A program made the translations under genes and the position numbers. The notes under the pieces are model-generated. The model did no database searches. It had not been told where the DNA came from and was given only the letters and a program-made list of their open reading frames with translations. A stretch of 64,000 nt of DNA. It comes from Corynebacterium aurimucosum ATCC 700975 (lineage in GTDB: Bacteria; Actinomycetota; Actinomycetes; Mycobacteriales; Mycobacteriaceae). The DNA is taken from the NCBI RefSeq assembly GCF_007672725.1, contig NZ_VDTC01000003.1:175245-239244 (forward strand). Direction: 5' to 3'. This document shows positions 1 to 8,711 of this stretch, piece by piece (the stretch's first letter is position 1; each line of letters begins with the position of its first letter).

Positions 1-61
1 GCGGTCCGATGGCGATGATGAGGGACAGGCCCAGCGCAAATCCTGCGAGCAATACTGACAT
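1..61 (-). CDS. lysE: LysE/ArgO-family amino-acid exporter, 5' end only
   Basis: Only the first 20 codons are inside the window. They read MSVLLAGFALGLSLIIAIGP, a hydrophobic first membrane segment ending in the Ile-Gly-Pro that is typical of LysE-family exporters. The gene is divergent from the LysG-type regulator at 132-1016, which is the classical lysE-lysG arrangement, where LysG activates lysE when lysine or arginine accumulates. The identification rests mainly on that context, because so little of the protein is visible. Confidence 0.75.
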   Translation of the reverse strand, partial: MSVLLAGFALGLSLIIAIGP

Positions 62-131
62 GGCTTCTAGTGTGCGTATATCGACATATGAAGTCCAGTT
101 AAATGTTCTACATCTGGTTTAATATTGCTTC
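62..131. promoter_or_regulatory. lysE-lysG divergent promoter region
   Basis: This 70-base AT-rich gap separates the two divergent starts. A -10 hexamer TAATAT lies at 120-125, six bases before the lysG ATG at 132, and there is no Shine-Dalgarno, so lysG is probably leaderless. LysG would be expected to bind here by analogy with C. glutamicum; I did not find an unambiguous operator by eye. Confidence 0.5.
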
Positions 132-1016
132 ATGAACCCGCTGCATACCGAAGCACTGCTGGCCATCATCGATGAAGGTTCCTTCGAGGGTGCCGCGGCT
201 GTGTTGGGAATCACTCCCTCGGCCGTGAGCCAGCGCATCAAGGCACTGGAGGTATCGACGGGCCGCATACTCCTGCGCCGCGGGACCCCCGTCACCGTGA
301 CTGAGGCGGGGGAGATCGTCGCCCAAGCCGCACGACGCATGGCGCTGGTCCAGGCGGAAGCGGATGCGCGGCTTACCGAGCGGTTGTCCCGCGTGCCACT
401 GACTGTTGCCATTAACTCGGATTCCCTGGCCACGTGGTTTCGTCCCGTAATCCAGCGCACCGCTGAGCGCGGTGCCGCGGCGCTGCGTATCCGCATCGAG
501 GATGAGGCCCGTACGCTCGCAATGCTGCGCCGCGGTGACGTTCTGGGAGCTGTGACTCGCGAGCAAACGCCAGTCTCTGGCTGCGAATCCACGTATCTCG
601 GCACCATGCGCTATTTTGCCGTCGCCGCGCCGGAGCTGGCGGAGACCTTCGAGGACTGGGAGACGCTGCCGATCGTGGGCTTCGGGCCGAACGACGCCAC
701 GTTGGATGACGCCATGCGTGAGCGCTTCATCGACTCCCACGTCCTGCGCGCACGGGTATCTCAGATTCCCTCCTCGGAGTCCTATGTGGAGGCCGTGCGC
801 TACGGGCTGGGCTGGGGTTTGGTGCCACGCCTGCAGGCCCAGCCATTGCTGGAGTCCGGGGAGCTGGTGCTTCTCGACGACTTCCCGCTCGACATCGACC
901 TCTACTGGCAACGCTGGCGGCTGGAGTCGGAGTTGCTTGCCGACCTCACCGAAGACGTCTTAAACGCTGGCCATGCGGTTTTAGCTTCGCGCCGCGCCGG
1001 TAAAGATGCACCATAA
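132..1016 (+). CDS. lysG: LysR-family transcriptional activator LysG (ArgP family)
   Basis: The 294-residue protein starts MNPLHTEALLAIIDEGSFEGAA, an N-terminal LysR winged helix-turn-helix with the recognition segment TPSAVSQRIKALE (about residues 28-40). An effector-binding domain follows, with the RRGDVLGAVTRE and YGLGWGLVPR segments that I recall from C. glutamicum LysG. In that species LysG senses cytosolic lysine, arginine or histidine and switches on the lysE exporter, and the divergent lysE at 1-61 supports the same role here. The length is normal and the frame intact. Confidence 0.93.
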   Translation: MNPLHTEALLAIIDEGSFEGAAAVLGITPSAVSQRIKALEVSTGRILLRRGTPVTVTEAGEIVAQAARRMALVQAEADARLTERLSRVPLTVAINSDSLATWFRPVIQRTAERGAAALRIRIEDEARTLAMLRRGDVLGAVTREQTPVSGCESTYLGTMRYFAVAAPELAETFEDWETLPIVGFGPNDATLDDAMRERFIDSHVLRARVSQIPSSESYVEAVRYGLGWGLVPRLQAQPLLESGELVLLDDFPLDIDLYWQRWRLESELLADLTEDVLNAGHAVLASRRAGKDAP

Positions 1017-1044
1017 GGGTCCTGTGCTGCCTTAAGTTGGAGGT

Positions 1045-2013
1045 ATGAGCGATAAAACTCCTGATAAAGCCACCAACTTTGATGACGATATCCCGACCTA
1101 CACGGGCAAAGACTCCGTGAAGGACAGCACCCCCGCGGAAGCTGCGGCCGAAAAGCCGAAGAAGAGCAGCCTCTTCCAGCGCCCGGGGCGCGCCGAGCCG
1201 CAGGTGATCAAGCCAAAGAAGACTGAAGAGCCCGCCGTTGAGGCCGAACCCGAGGCGAAGACCGAAACCTTTGATAGCGCCTCCAAGGAATCCCTGTCTT
1301 TCGACAGCTCTGCCGCTGATGCTGAAACTACTGCTTTCCCACGCGCGAAGGCGACGGCAGGAACCGAAACGGAAACGACTGCAATGCCAGTGGCTGAGGC
1401 TGATGAAGAGCCCAGCGCCGTTGCCGTGGCTGACCCTGCGGCTGAGCCAGTCACCGCAACCGAGGCGGAGGCTGTAGAAGAAAAACACTCGTCGGCTCGC
1501 CGAGGCACCATTGACTTTGGTCTGCTTTTCGTGCGCCTGGCGCTCAGCGTTTACCTGCTCGTGGCGGGTGCTTCGACCTTCTTCAAGCTCGGCGGCAACG
1601 AGGGGCTGTCAGGCTTGGAGAACGAGTTCGGTGAGTACTCCATGGCGGCGGCCTTGGCCATCGGCGTGCCCACCGTCCAGCTCATTGCCGGCGCCTTCCT
1701 GCTTCTGGGTCTAGTTACACCGCTGGCGGCCATGTTCGGCCTCATCGTCACGGGCTTCTCCGCTATTCACGGCCTCAACGCCTCCGGTGCCGGGTTGGAT
1801 GTCTTTGCTTGGAATGAGAGCGTCTGGCTGGGTTTGGTGCTCTTTGTTATCGCAGTGGCCCTGCAGTTCACCGGCCCGGGATTCATCTCCCTTGACTTCA
1901 ATCGCTCCTGGACCCGCCGCCCGCTGGCAACCTCGTGGGTCTTCGTCGTCATTGGCGTAGCCGCGCTCGTGGCTATCTGGTGGTTTGGCGCTGGCGTTAA
2001 CCCGTTGAGCTAA
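1045..2013 (+). CDS. DoxX-like membrane protein with long acidic N-terminal tail
   Basis: The 322-residue protein has two parts. Residues 1 to about 150 are low-complexity, rich in Ala, Glu, Thr and Lys, and probably disordered in the cytoplasm. Residues from about 155 to 315 hold four membrane segments with a DoxX/SURF4-like pattern (RLALSVYLLVAGASTFFKLGG near the first). A -10 hexamer TAAGTT at 1033-1038 lies six bases before the ATG, so the GGAGG touching the start codon is probably not used as a ribosome site. The function is unknown; DoxX relatives are often linked to redox or quinone processes. Confidence 0.75.
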   Translation: MSDKTPDKATNFDDDIPTYTGKDSVKDSTPAEAAAEKPKKSSLFQRPGRAEPQVIKPKKTEEPAVEAEPEAKTETFDSASKESLSFDSSAADAETTAFPRAKATAGTETETTAMPVAEADEEPSAVAVADPAAEPVTATEAEAVEEKHSSARRGTIDFGLLFVRLALSVYLLVAGASTFFKLGGNEGLSGLENEFGEYSMAAALAIGVPTVQLIAGAFLLLGLVTPLAAMFGLIVTGFSAIHGLNASGAGLDVFAWNESVWLGLVLFVIAVALQFTGPGFISLDFNRSWTRRPLATSWVFVVIGVAALVAIWWFGAGVNPLS

Positions 2014-2065
2014 GAGTTTTAGCGCCTACTTAAGCTCCCAGCCTGCAGTTATACACCAACTGTTG

Positions 2066-2112
2066 TTGTTTTCCATTGCGTAAAGTAAGTTGGTTTCCGT
2101 GATGGAAAACAA
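2066..2112. promoter_or_regulatory. Inverted repeat upstream of membrane-protein/HTH pair
   Basis: The 11-base arm TTGTTTTCCAT (2066-2076) is matched exactly by ATGGAAAACAA (2102-2112), with a 25-base spacer. It lies 34 bases before the TTG start of the operon that ends in a winged-helix regulator gene. An autoregulatory operator is the natural inference; a plain hairpin is possible. Confidence 0.5.
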
Positions 2113-2145
2113 TGACTTTGGTGCCGCAGGAGGGGAGCTTTAGTT

Positions 2146-2583
2146 TTGTCTGATCAGGATGTCCGTGACGCACTCGCATTTGAGGAGCAACAACAGATAG
2201 CCGCAGCGAAGCGGCCGCCCATCTGGGTGAGCCTGTTCGTATCGGCTGCATACGGCGTGTGGTTTGCCTACATGTGGATCAAGGATGACGTTCATCCTCT
2301 CGTCCTTGTTGGCGGACTGCTTTTTGTACTTGGGCTATTGGCGAGTCTTGCCTTCTTTTACCGCACGGGGGTGAGGGATTCGATGCGCCAGAAGGTTGAT
2401 CCGCACGCCTCCAGGAATGTGACCTGGCGCTTCTACGCAGGACTGGGATTCATGATTCTGCCGGCGCTCTTCAACCCTTTCGTTGAAGGACACGTTATTG
2501 CCTCGTGCATCGCAGGTGTGCTGTGCAGTCTGTCGGTCTTTTGGACGTTGCACACCGGTGCGCTGAATAGGATGCCGCGATGA
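2146..2583 (+). CDS. Small four-TM membrane protein, partner of downstream HTH regulator
   Basis: The 145-residue protein has a polar N-terminus and then four hydrophobic segments (about residues 27-45, 50-70, 95-112 and 118-135). The start is TTG at 2146, chosen because a strong Shine-Dalgarno (AGGAGGGGAG, 2129-2138) sits just upstream. Its stop overlaps the start of the winged-helix gene by four bases (ATGA), so the two are translationally coupled. A second pair of the same design lies at 33956-34682. I recognise no catalytic motif; a membrane sensor or a target of the regulator is conceivable. Confidence 0.7.
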   Translation: MSDQDVRDALAFEEQQQIAAAKRPPIWVSLFVSAAYGVWFAYMWIKDDVHPLVLVGGLLFVLGLLASLAFFYRTGVRDSMRQKVDPHASRNVTWRFYAGLGFMILPALFNPFVEGHVIASCIAGVLCSLSVFWTLHTGALNRMPR

Positions 2584-2894
2584 GTGAGCTCGATCCGATC
2601 ATCCACCCGCTCAACCGCTTTAAGATTTGCGCCACGCTCAATGCCTTCGGCGCCAGACAGGGTGGGGAGGTCAACCGTGAGATGAAATTCGCCGTGTTGC
2701 GCGATCGCACGGAGCTTTCCGACGCCTCCCTGTCCAAGCAGCTCGGAGTGCTAGAACAAGCCGGTTACGTGACTCGTTTCCGCGAATACGGCACCAGCCG
2801 TGCTAAGGACTCGGTGTGGGTCGCCTTGACTGAGCAAGGCAAGATCGCCTTCGACGGTCACTTGGCAGCACTCAAGGATTTAGCTGAGGGTTGA
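2580..2894 (+). CDS. Winged-helix transcriptional regulator (HTH_34/MarR-like)
   Basis: The 104-residue protein is a single winged helix-turn-helix domain. It contains the helix segment LSDASLSKQLGVLEQAGYVTR and a wing FREYGTSRAKDSVWVALTEQG. It is clearly paralogous to the regulator at 33956-34285: both carry the PIIHP/PVIHP, NR-KICATL, LSKQL, GYV-R-REYG and RAKD-VWV-LTE blocks. It is the last gene of the two-gene operon and would probably repress its own promoter through the inverted repeat at 2066-2112 (inference). Confidence 0.82.
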   Translation: MSELDPIIHPLNRFKICATLNAFGARQGGEVNREMKFAVLRDRTELSDASLSKQLGVLEQAGYVTRFREYGTSRAKDSVWVALTEQGKIAFDGHLAALKDLAEG

Positions 2895-2932
2895 GTTGGG
2901 CGCATGGTATGGCGTCGCTGAGGTGCCAATGT

Positions 2933-2985
2933 TGCCAAAGTTTTCCCGCCCGCCGCAGGCGGTTTCAAGTGGTGGATGCATCACT
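2933..2985 (+). repeat. IS30-family left terminal inverted repeat (imperfect)
   Basis: The segment starts TGCCAAAGTTTTCCCGCC and runs through GGTGGATGCATC. It is the counterpart of the complement of 4745-4797. The match is clear but carries several substitutions and small gaps. Confidence 0.65.
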
Positions 2986-4724
2986 TGAATAGTTCTTGGA
3001 TTTTCTCTTCTGGTGTGTACCAGTTGAGGACTTTTCTGGGGCGCCCGTTGAGTAGGTCTTGAATGTGTTGAACGCCCTTATCGGTCAGGGTACTAAAGTC
3101 GCTTCCTTTGGGTAGGAAGTCTCGGACTAGCCCGTTGGTGTTTTCGTTGGTAGGACGCTGCCAGGGTGAGTGTGGATCGCAGAAGTAGACTGCGAGCTCA
3201 GGTTCGATGCTCAGCCTGTCTACTTGGGCTAGTTCCACACCTTGGTCCCAGGTCAGTGTTTTGGTGATGTTGCGTATTTTTTCCGGTAAACATCTCGATT
3301 AACTTATCGACAGTCGTGGCGGAATCATGCACATCAAGCAGCGAGCCCATATGACTACTTGTTCAAGCCGGTTAGAATCCAAGCACTACCCGGATTATCC
3401 AGAGAAAAACTGAGAGCAACTGTCGTTGACTCCATGGTTAAAGAAGGCGGACTTGATGGAGAACACAGATCGAGAGCCTTTCGAGAGAACTTCACCCATT
3501 GTTCGCTGTCGCCCTTTCCTCTAAGAAAGAGGAAGTTTTCATGATCGGAGAAGCCGTGTTCTGGAACAGGGGGATCATCTGCCATAAGTGTTTCTTTGAC
3601 TGTTTGATACGGAGTGTATGGGCACACGAGCGAAAACTCAGTCCACTCTGGTCCGTAGAGTTCCTCCAGTGTGATGGACTCAGTAACGGGGATTGCATGT
3701 CCCGATCGTCCTAGGGACGCGAGATGAGAAGCCAATGGGTCATCAAAACTACAAGAGGAGAGTAATAGGGAGACAATACTAGTGAACCCTATCCGCGCCA
3801 TCATGCGTCTCATTAACATAACCCCCTTCTCCTAGGAAAGTGTAGATAGCAGTCCAATTCTAGCCCAGAGGGCGCACTGGTTCAGAGCAGAAGTGAAGTG
3901 CCCCGATTTTTGTTCCTAGGGGCAGGGCTCAGCAGCCAAGGGGAAGGTGACCACTTCGTGTTCAACCCCTCGATGACAAAGGCCCGCAACTGCGGGTTGG
4001 TATCGAGTTTACGGGGTTTAGGCCTGGCTAAACGGTCTACAGCACGGTTTTGCGCCACGAGGGCATCGTAGCCATGCTCAGTCATCCCACGGGCGATTTC
4101 CCTGCTAATCGTCGACTGATTCCGGCCAAGCTGGGCTGCAATCTCACGATGAGAATGGCCCTACTTCAGCAGATAGGCCATCGCTATTCGGTTATGGCGG
4201 ATAAGACGTTTTCCGCGTCCTACCTTCGATTCGGATTCGGTGGGATGATCATTGAGCACCAAACGCCCAGACATGCGATTATGGTGCCACGTTTTCACAG
4301 TGTCAGCGCAGTGATCAACTACCTGGCCGACTTCCTTATAGCTTTTGCCAGCATTAACAAGTTTCAAAGCTTTAGCAATGCGATCCCGCTCAATTTGTAT
4401 GGCTCCACCGCGACTGTTGTTGGCGAGTTCAATACCGTCTCGCGCAAGGTATCGGTAAGCGGTCTGTGGGAAACCTGTCTCTTTCAGTGCGCTATACGCA
4501 GACTGGCCGCTTTCTACAAGAGCAATGATCTTTTGGTATTGATCTTTGTACTTATCCTCATTCAGGCTCCGACGGCGCTTGCCACGGCTAAGGCCCTCAG
4601 CCTGGCGCCACACCTTCGCCGTAGCCTTCGAGCCCCCCAACTCCTTGAGGATCACCTACATCGGACGCGCATCATGCAGATACGCCTGCACATACCGCTC
4701 ACGTAGCTTTCTATCGCCTAACAT
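2981..4724 (-). pseudogene. IS30-family transposase, broken
   Basis: Reading on the minus strand from ATG 4724, the frame runs MLGDRKLRERYVQAYLHDARPM, hits TAG at 4658-4656 and resumes VILKELGGSKATAK. It hits a second TAG at 4163-4161 (after MAYLLK) and resumes GHSHREIAAQLGRNQSTIS, the helix-turn-helix that pairs with the inverted repeats, then runs to NTKWSP near 3945. The expected catalytic centre is missing and replaced by 3355-3945. Transposase resumes near 3352 (HMGSLLDVHDSATTV), shifts frame near 3288, and ends with TLTWDQGVELAQ, FCDPHSPWQRPTNENTNGL and the C-terminus at 2981. The last DDE glutamate (NEN) remains; the whole cannot be active. Confidence 0.85.
3355..3819 (-). CDS. Putative lipoprotein lodged inside the IS30 remnant
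   Basis: The 154-residue protein begins MLMRRMMARIGFTSIVSLLLSSC, a basic start, a hydrophobic stretch and a lipobox LSSC, so export and lipidation at Cys23 are predicted. A good Shine-Dalgarno (AGGAGAAGGGGG) precedes the ATG. I recognise no known domain in the mature part. The gene occupies exactly the space where the transposase core should be. Its stop codon abuts resumed transposase sequence, so its C-terminus may be truncated. Its base composition looks more AT-rich than its neighbours, which suggests acquisition from elsewhere. Confidence 0.6.
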   Translation of the reverse strand: MLMRRMMARIGFTSIVSLLLSSCSFDDPLASHLASLGRSGHAIPVTESITLEELYGPEWTEFSLVCPYTPYQTVKETLMADDPPVPEHGFSDHENFLFLRGKGDSEQWVKFSRKALDLCSPSSPPSLTMESTTVALSFSLDNPGSAWILTGLNK

Positions 4725-4744
4725 CTACACAACCTCCTAGCTGT

Positions 4745-4797
4745 ATAGATGCATTCACCACCTGAGCCCGCCGCAGGCGCGGCGCATAACTTTGGCA
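4745..4797 (-). repeat. IS30-family right terminal inverted repeat (imperfect)
   Basis: Read on the minus strand from 4797, it begins TGCCAAAGTTATGCGCC and continues to GGTGGTGAATGCATC, mirroring the left end at 2933-2985. Confidence 0.65.
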
Positions 4798-4823
4798 GAA
4801 CGGGCAGTTTTGCGTTTCGGGGC

Positions 4824-6092
4824 TTAGGTGGTTTGGGCCGCAGCGAGTGCAACATGGGGCTTGTCGGATTGAGTGCCCTTAACCTTGAGGCAGATGGCGT
4901 ATAGAATCCAGCTGAGGAGTGCTAGCCACACGAAGTCATCGACCAAGAACTTCTGATACAGCGGCATCGCGTGGACATCGATGCTGTCACCAAACCACCA
5001 CTTCGGCGGAACGGTGAGCAGCATGCCCACCCAGGCGGCCAGCACAGCCAGCAAGCTACCGGCGACCCAGGTGGAATTCCGCCAAGACCATGCGCGGTAG
5101 ACCAGAACGGGGACGATGAGCGACAGCCACACCCAGTGGTGGGACCACGACACGGGGGAGATGAGCAGCATGGTGGTGGCAGTGGTGAGGTGGGCGTCGA
5201 CAAGCAAGCCGTGCCGCATCTGCGCCAGGATGAGTGCTGAGCCGAGCCCGATGACTGTGAGCGCCGCGAGAAGCCACAGCACGTTGATGAGCATGCCGTG
5301 GTTGTCCATCGCCTCCTGGGATGTGAAGAGACGCTGGATGACGCCCTTGAGCGAGGAGTTGGACTGATAGTTCGTAGCTACGCCGAAATCCGCGCCCGAG
5401 CCCATATCGAGAAGCTTCGAGGTGAAGAACTCGACGAAGGCTTCCCAGCGGTAGGCTGCGGCCAACAGCGTAGCCACGACAGTGGAGGCGAAGGCCGTGA
5501 GGATTGGCTTCCACTCGCGGCGCAGCAGGAAGTAGAGCAGCATGGCCAAGGGAGTGATCTTGATGGCTGCCGCGAGGCCTATCAGCCAGCCTTGCGGGAG
5601 CTTGCGCTTGCGGGGGACGAGATCGAAGATGACCAGCGCCATGATGACGATGTTGATTTGCGCAAAACCGTTGTTGAGGCGGATGGGTTCAAAGAACATG
5701 GCCGCGGCCCACGCGAACGCCACGGTGGGCCACAGGTGAGGCACCTTGAGTGCACGGAAGATCGCGTAGAGGCAGGCGAAGATCAGCGCATCCGAGAGGA
5801 CGATCATGATATCGCCCGCAAGGGCGTCGCTCATCCAGTCAAAGGCTGTCAGCGGCACCATGACCAGTGCCCCGAAGGGCGGGTAGATAAAGGGGAGTGC
5901 CAAATCCCCAGCGTACATGGGCTCCGAGTAGACCGAGCGGCCCTCCATGAAGGCGCGGACGCCCTCACGGTAAATGATCATGTCCACAGGGTAGTCCGTG
6001 TGGAGAACATGGCGTATGACGCCCACCAGGCCAATGATGAGCCCGGCGGCGGTCAGGAGTGTGCGCCTTGCGGCGTTAGTGGCGAAATTCAT
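4824..6092 (-). CDS. GT87-type polyprenyl-phosphate-sugar glycosyltransferase (DUF2029)
   Basis: The 422-residue polytopic protein has about ten membrane segments. An early loop holds acidic residues (HTDYPVDMIIYREG, around residues 32-45) followed by LPFIYPPFGALVMVP, the pattern of GT-C/GT87 mannosyltransferases such as PimE or MptC that build lipomannan and phosphatidylinositol mannosides in Corynebacteriales. The exact acceptor cannot be read from the sequence. A -10 hexamer TAGAGT at 6106-6101 (minus strand), partly inside the ilvD end, precedes the ATG by eight bases. The gene therefore has its own leaderless promoter although it follows ilvD by only 11 bases. Confidence 0.8.
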   Translation of the reverse strand: MNFATNAARRTLLTAAGLIIGLVGVIRHVLHTDYPVDMIIYREGVRAFMEGRSVYSEPMYAGDLALPFIYPPFGALVMVPLTAFDWMSDALAGDIMIVLSDALIFACLYAIFRALKVPHLWPTVAFAWAAAMFFEPIRLNNGFAQINIVIMALVIFDLVPRKRKLPQGWLIGLAAAIKITPLAMLLYFLLRREWKPILTAFASTVVATLLAAAYRWEAFVEFFTSKLLDMGSGADFGVATNYQSNSSLKGVIQRLFTSQEAMDNHGMLINVLWLLAALTVIGLGSALILAQMRHGLLVDAHLTTATTMLLISPVSWSHHWVWLSLIVPVLVYRAWSWRNSTWVAGSLLAVLAAWVGMLLTVPPKWWFGDSIDVHAMPLYQKFLVDDFVWLALLSWILYAICLKVKGTQSDKPHVALAAAQTT

Positions 6093-6103
6093 CGCCCCAT
6101 ACT

Positions 6104-7957
6104 CTAATTGACGTAACCATCCACCACGCGCACCGCACCACGGTCAGCGGACGTGGCCATGTTGGCATAGGCACGCAGGGCCTTGGTGACCGGGCGGTTG
6201 CGGTCCTTCGGCGTCCAGGGCTTCTCGCGTTGCTCCTCGGTGGCGCGGCGGCGTTCCAAGACTTCTTCGTCTACATCGAGAGTGAGCTGGCGCTCGCGGA
6301 TGTTGATGGTGATGGGGTCACCGTTTTCCACTAGGCCGATGAGGCCGCCGTGGGCAGCCTCGGGGGAGATGTGTCCGATGGACAGGCCGGAGGTGCCGCC
6401 GGAGAAGCGGCCATCGGTAATCAAGGCGCAGGCCTTGCCCAAACCGGAACCCTTGAGGAAGGAGGTCGGGTGCAGCATCTCCTGCATGCCGGGACCGCCC
6501 GCGGGGCCCTCGTAGCGGATGACGATGACATCGCCAGGCTGGACCTCCTTTTTCAGGATGATGGACACGGCCTCTTCCTGGGATTCCACCACGCGGGCTG
6601 GGCCGGTAAAGGTCCACAGTTCCTCTTCAACGCCGGCGGCCTTGACGATGGCTCCGTTGGGGGCGAGGTTGCCGCGCAGGACAACGAGGCCGCCGTCGGA
6701 GGAGAAGGCATGCTCGGCGTCGTGGATGCAGCCATTGGAAGCGTCAGTATCCAGCTCATCCCAGCGGTTGGACTGGCTGAAAGGCTCGGTAGTGCGCACG
6801 CCGCCGGGGGCGGCGAAGAAGAGCTCGCGGGCAGCGTCGGTAGCCTTGCCGCCGCGGATATCCCACTCGTCGAGCCACTCCTCGGCGTTGTCGTAGAGGG
6901 CGGTATGGACCTTGAGGTTCAAGTGGCCGGCGCGGCGCAGCTCGCCCAGAATGGCGGGGATGCCGCCGGCGCGGTGCACGTCCTCGATGTGGTAGGTGCC
7001 GTTGGGCGCCACCTTGGACAAACAGGGCACGCGGTAGGAAATCTCGTTGATGTCCTCCAGCGTGAAGTCCACCTCGCCCTCCTGTGCGGCGGCCAGCGTG
7101 TGGAGGATGGTGTTGGTGGAGCCACCCATGGCCATGTCCAGTGCCATGGCGTTGGTGAAAGCTTCCTTGGTTGCAATCGAGCGGGGGAGGACAGCGTCGT
7201 CTTCTTCGCCGTAGTAGCGCTGGCACATCTCGACGATGGTGCGGCCGGCTTGTTCGAAGAGCTCGCGGCGTGCGCTGTGGGTAGCCAGCGTGGTTCCGTT
7301 GCCTGGAAGAGCCAAGCCGAGCGCCTCAGTGAGACAGTTCATGGAGTTGGCGGTAAACATGCCGGAGCAGGAGCCACAGGTGGGGCAGGCGGATTCCTCC
7401 ACCTGGGCCAGGCCTTTGTCGGAGACGGCATCGCTTGCCGACGCCGTGATCGCCGTAATCAGATCCGTCGGCGCGTGCGCCACGCCATCGACAACAACGG
7501 CCTTGCCGGCCTCCATCGGGCCGCCGGAGACGAAGATGGTGGGGATGTTGAGGCGCAGTGCGGCGTTCAACATACCCGGGGTGATCTTGTCGCAGTTGGA
7601 GATGCACACTAGGGCGTCGGCAGTGTGGGCGTTGACCATGTACTCGATGGAATCGGAGATGATTTCGCGTGAAGGCAGGGAGTACAGCATGCCGCCGTGG
7701 CCCATGGCGATGCCATCGTCGACGGCAATGGTGTTGAATTCCTTGGGCACACCGCCGGCTTCGCGCACGGCATCGGCCACGATGTCACCGACGTTCTTGA
7801 GGTGGACGTGGCCGGGGACGAACTGGGTAAAGGAGTTGGCAATAGCGACGATTGGCTTGCCAAAGTCACTCTCCTTGGAGCCGGTAGCGCGCCATAGTGC
7901 GCGCGCACCGGATGCCTGGCGGCCAACAGTCGTGACTTTGGAGCGGAGCGGGTACAT
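6104..7957 (-). CDS. ilvD: Dihydroxy-acid dehydratase
   Basis: The 617-residue protein converts 2,3-dihydroxyisovalerate and 2,3-dihydroxy-3-methylvalerate to the 2-keto acids of valine and isoleucine synthesis. Iron-sulfur ligands are visible as [10 protein letters not shown] and [11 protein letters not shown], along with [12 protein letters not shown] and [15 protein letters not shown]. The ATG at 7957 ([19 protein letters not shown]) gives the family length. The frame is open further upstream, but that part is the shadow of the PH-domain gene. It starts two bases after the stop of that gene, so the two are cotranscribed. The substrate comes from ilvC, encoded nearby on the other strand. 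Confidence 0.97.
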   Translation of the reverse strand: MYPLRSKVTTVGRQASGARALWRATGSKESDFGKPIVAIANSFTQFVPGHVHLKNVGDIVADAVREAGGVPKEFNTIAVDDGIAMGHGGMLYSLPSREIISDSIEYMVNAHTADALVCISNCDKITPGMLNAALRLNIPTIFVSGGPMEAGKAVVVDGVAHAPTDLITAITASASDAVSDKGLAQVEESACPTCGSCSGMFTANSMNCLTEALGLALPGNGTTLATHSARRELFEQAGRTIVEMCQRYYGEEDDAVLPRSIATKEAFTNAMALDMAMGGSTNTILHTLAAAQEGEVDFTLEDINEISYRVPCLSKVAPNGTYHIEDVHRAGGIPAILGELRRAGHLNLKVHTALYDNAEEWLDEWDIRGGKATDAARELFFAAPGGVRTTEPFSQSNRWDELDTDASNGCIHDAEHAFSSDGGLVVLRGNLAPNGAIVKAAGVEEELWTFTGPARVVESQEEAVSIILKKEVQPGDVIVIRYEGPAGGPGMQEMLHPTSFLKGSGLGKACALITDGRFSGGTSGLSIGHISPEAAHGGLIGLVENGDPITINIRERQLTLDVDEEVLERRRATEEQREKPWTPKDRNRPVTKALRAYANMATSADRGAVRVVDGYVN

Positions 7958-7959
7958 GG

Positions 7960-8493
7960 TTAATCCTTTAATTCGGGGTGTTTCTTGAGGTACTCGGCGT
8001 ATTCCTCCTTGGTGAGGAGGACTTGCTGGCCATCGCGGTGGACGATGATGACCTTGTCGTCGGCGGCGTTGCGGCCTGCAGTCAATGCGTCGGGGATGCG
8101 CCCATTGGAAGCGGCGGCAAGGCGGGGGAGGGAGTTGAAGGTCACTCCCGGCAGGTTGAAGTTGTTGCCGCTTGTGGTGCGGGCGTAGGCCCGCGAGCGC
8201 TGGAAGCCGATTCCCTTGAAGTTGCCCCACTCGATGTTCTTGGGGCCGCGGAAGCCATAGGTGATGTGGATGCCCTTGCCGTCGACGGTGGTGCGTGCGC
8301 GTAGAACCCACCAGATGGCCAGCACTGGGAAGATGAGTACCCAGAAGAGGTACTTCGGGGCCCAGCCAATGCTGAGAAATGCAATGGCGGCGAGGATGCC
8401 AATGCCGAGGAGGTGTTCGCGGGTGGGCTTGAACGTTTCGGCCGTGGGGTGTTCGGCACGAGTTGATGCGTTCTGCGGATGTGAGGACGTCAT
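7960..8493 (-). CDS. Membrane protein with bacterial PH domain (bPH_6-like)
   Basis: The 177-residue protein has two membrane segments at about residues 28-65 ([35 protein letters not shown]). A cytoplasmic PH-like domain follows: [28 protein letters not shown], and the end [13 protein letters not shown]. The start ATG 8493 is chosen because TACGAT on the minus strand lies eight bases upstream (leaderless), whereas the longer frame lacks conserved sequence. It leads ilvD. The same neighbour of ilvD exists in C. glutamicum as I recall; no function is established. Confidence 0.8.
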   Translation of the reverse strand: MTSSHPQNASTRAEHPTAETFKPTREHLLGIGILAAIAFLSIGWAPKYLFWVLIFPVLAIWWVLRARTTVDGKGIHITYGFRGPKNIEWGNFKGIGFQRSRAYARTTSGNNFNLPGVTFNSLPRLAAASNGRIPDALTAGRNAADDKVIIVHRDGQQVLLTKEEYAEYLKKHPELKD

Positions 8494-8628
8494 AGTGGGC
8501 CATCGTAATTGACTGTGCGGCGCGGTGGCGAACCGCCCCACCTGTGCAATCTCGCAAAATGAGAAAAAGATCCCAAAAATGGGGGTAAATGCCAGCGGTG
8601 GTGTTTCTATCAGTGTACAGTTTGTCCC

Positions 8629-8682
8629 ATGATCATTATTCGACTTCACCTCGTAGTAGTACCCGGGCGGCGCGAGCCGTAG
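8629..8682 (+). CDS. ilvL: ilvBNC leader peptide
   Basis: This 17-codon frame reads [17 protein letters not shown]. Eight of the first eleven residues are Ile, Leu or Val, the amino acids made by the downstream enzymes. A -10 hexamer TACAGT (8616-8621) lies seven bases before the ATG, so the mRNA is probably leaderless. With the hairpin at 8712-8753 it forms a transcription attenuator: ribosome stalling on Ile/Val/Leu codons when these are scarce would prevent the terminator. C. glutamicum ilvBNC has such a leader. Confidence 0.85.
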   Translation: MIIIRLHLVVVPGRREP

Positions 8683-8711
8683 CGAGTCCGCAAGTGACGT
8701 CGACCAGCAAG

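Larger units (their letters stand above)
2933..4797 (-). mobile_element. Degenerate IS30-family insertion sequence
   Basis: The two ends form imperfect terminal inverted repeats. The left end begins TGCCAAAGTT at 2933, and the right end reads TGCCAAAGTT on the minus strand from 4797. Both continue into a similar stretch containing CCGCAGGC or its complement and GGTGGTGAATGCATC or a close variant. Between them lie pieces of an IS30 transposase interrupted by nonsense codons, a frameshift and a replaced centre. I see no target-site duplication at the borders, which fits an old, immobile copy. Confidence 0.8.

Noticed and set aside
4050..4706. 218-codon plus-strand frame across the IS30 remnant
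   Set aside because: It is antisense to the transposase pieces, whose translation on the other strand matches IS30 proteins.
3946..4724. Readthrough of the two TAG codons in the transposase as programmed recoding
   Set aside because: The element also lacks its catalytic core and has a frameshift, so random decay explains the stops.
7958..8557. Upstream extension of the ilvD frame by 200 codons
   Set aside because: The extension is the out-of-frame reading of the PH-domain gene; IlvD proteins begin near the MYPLRSK position.
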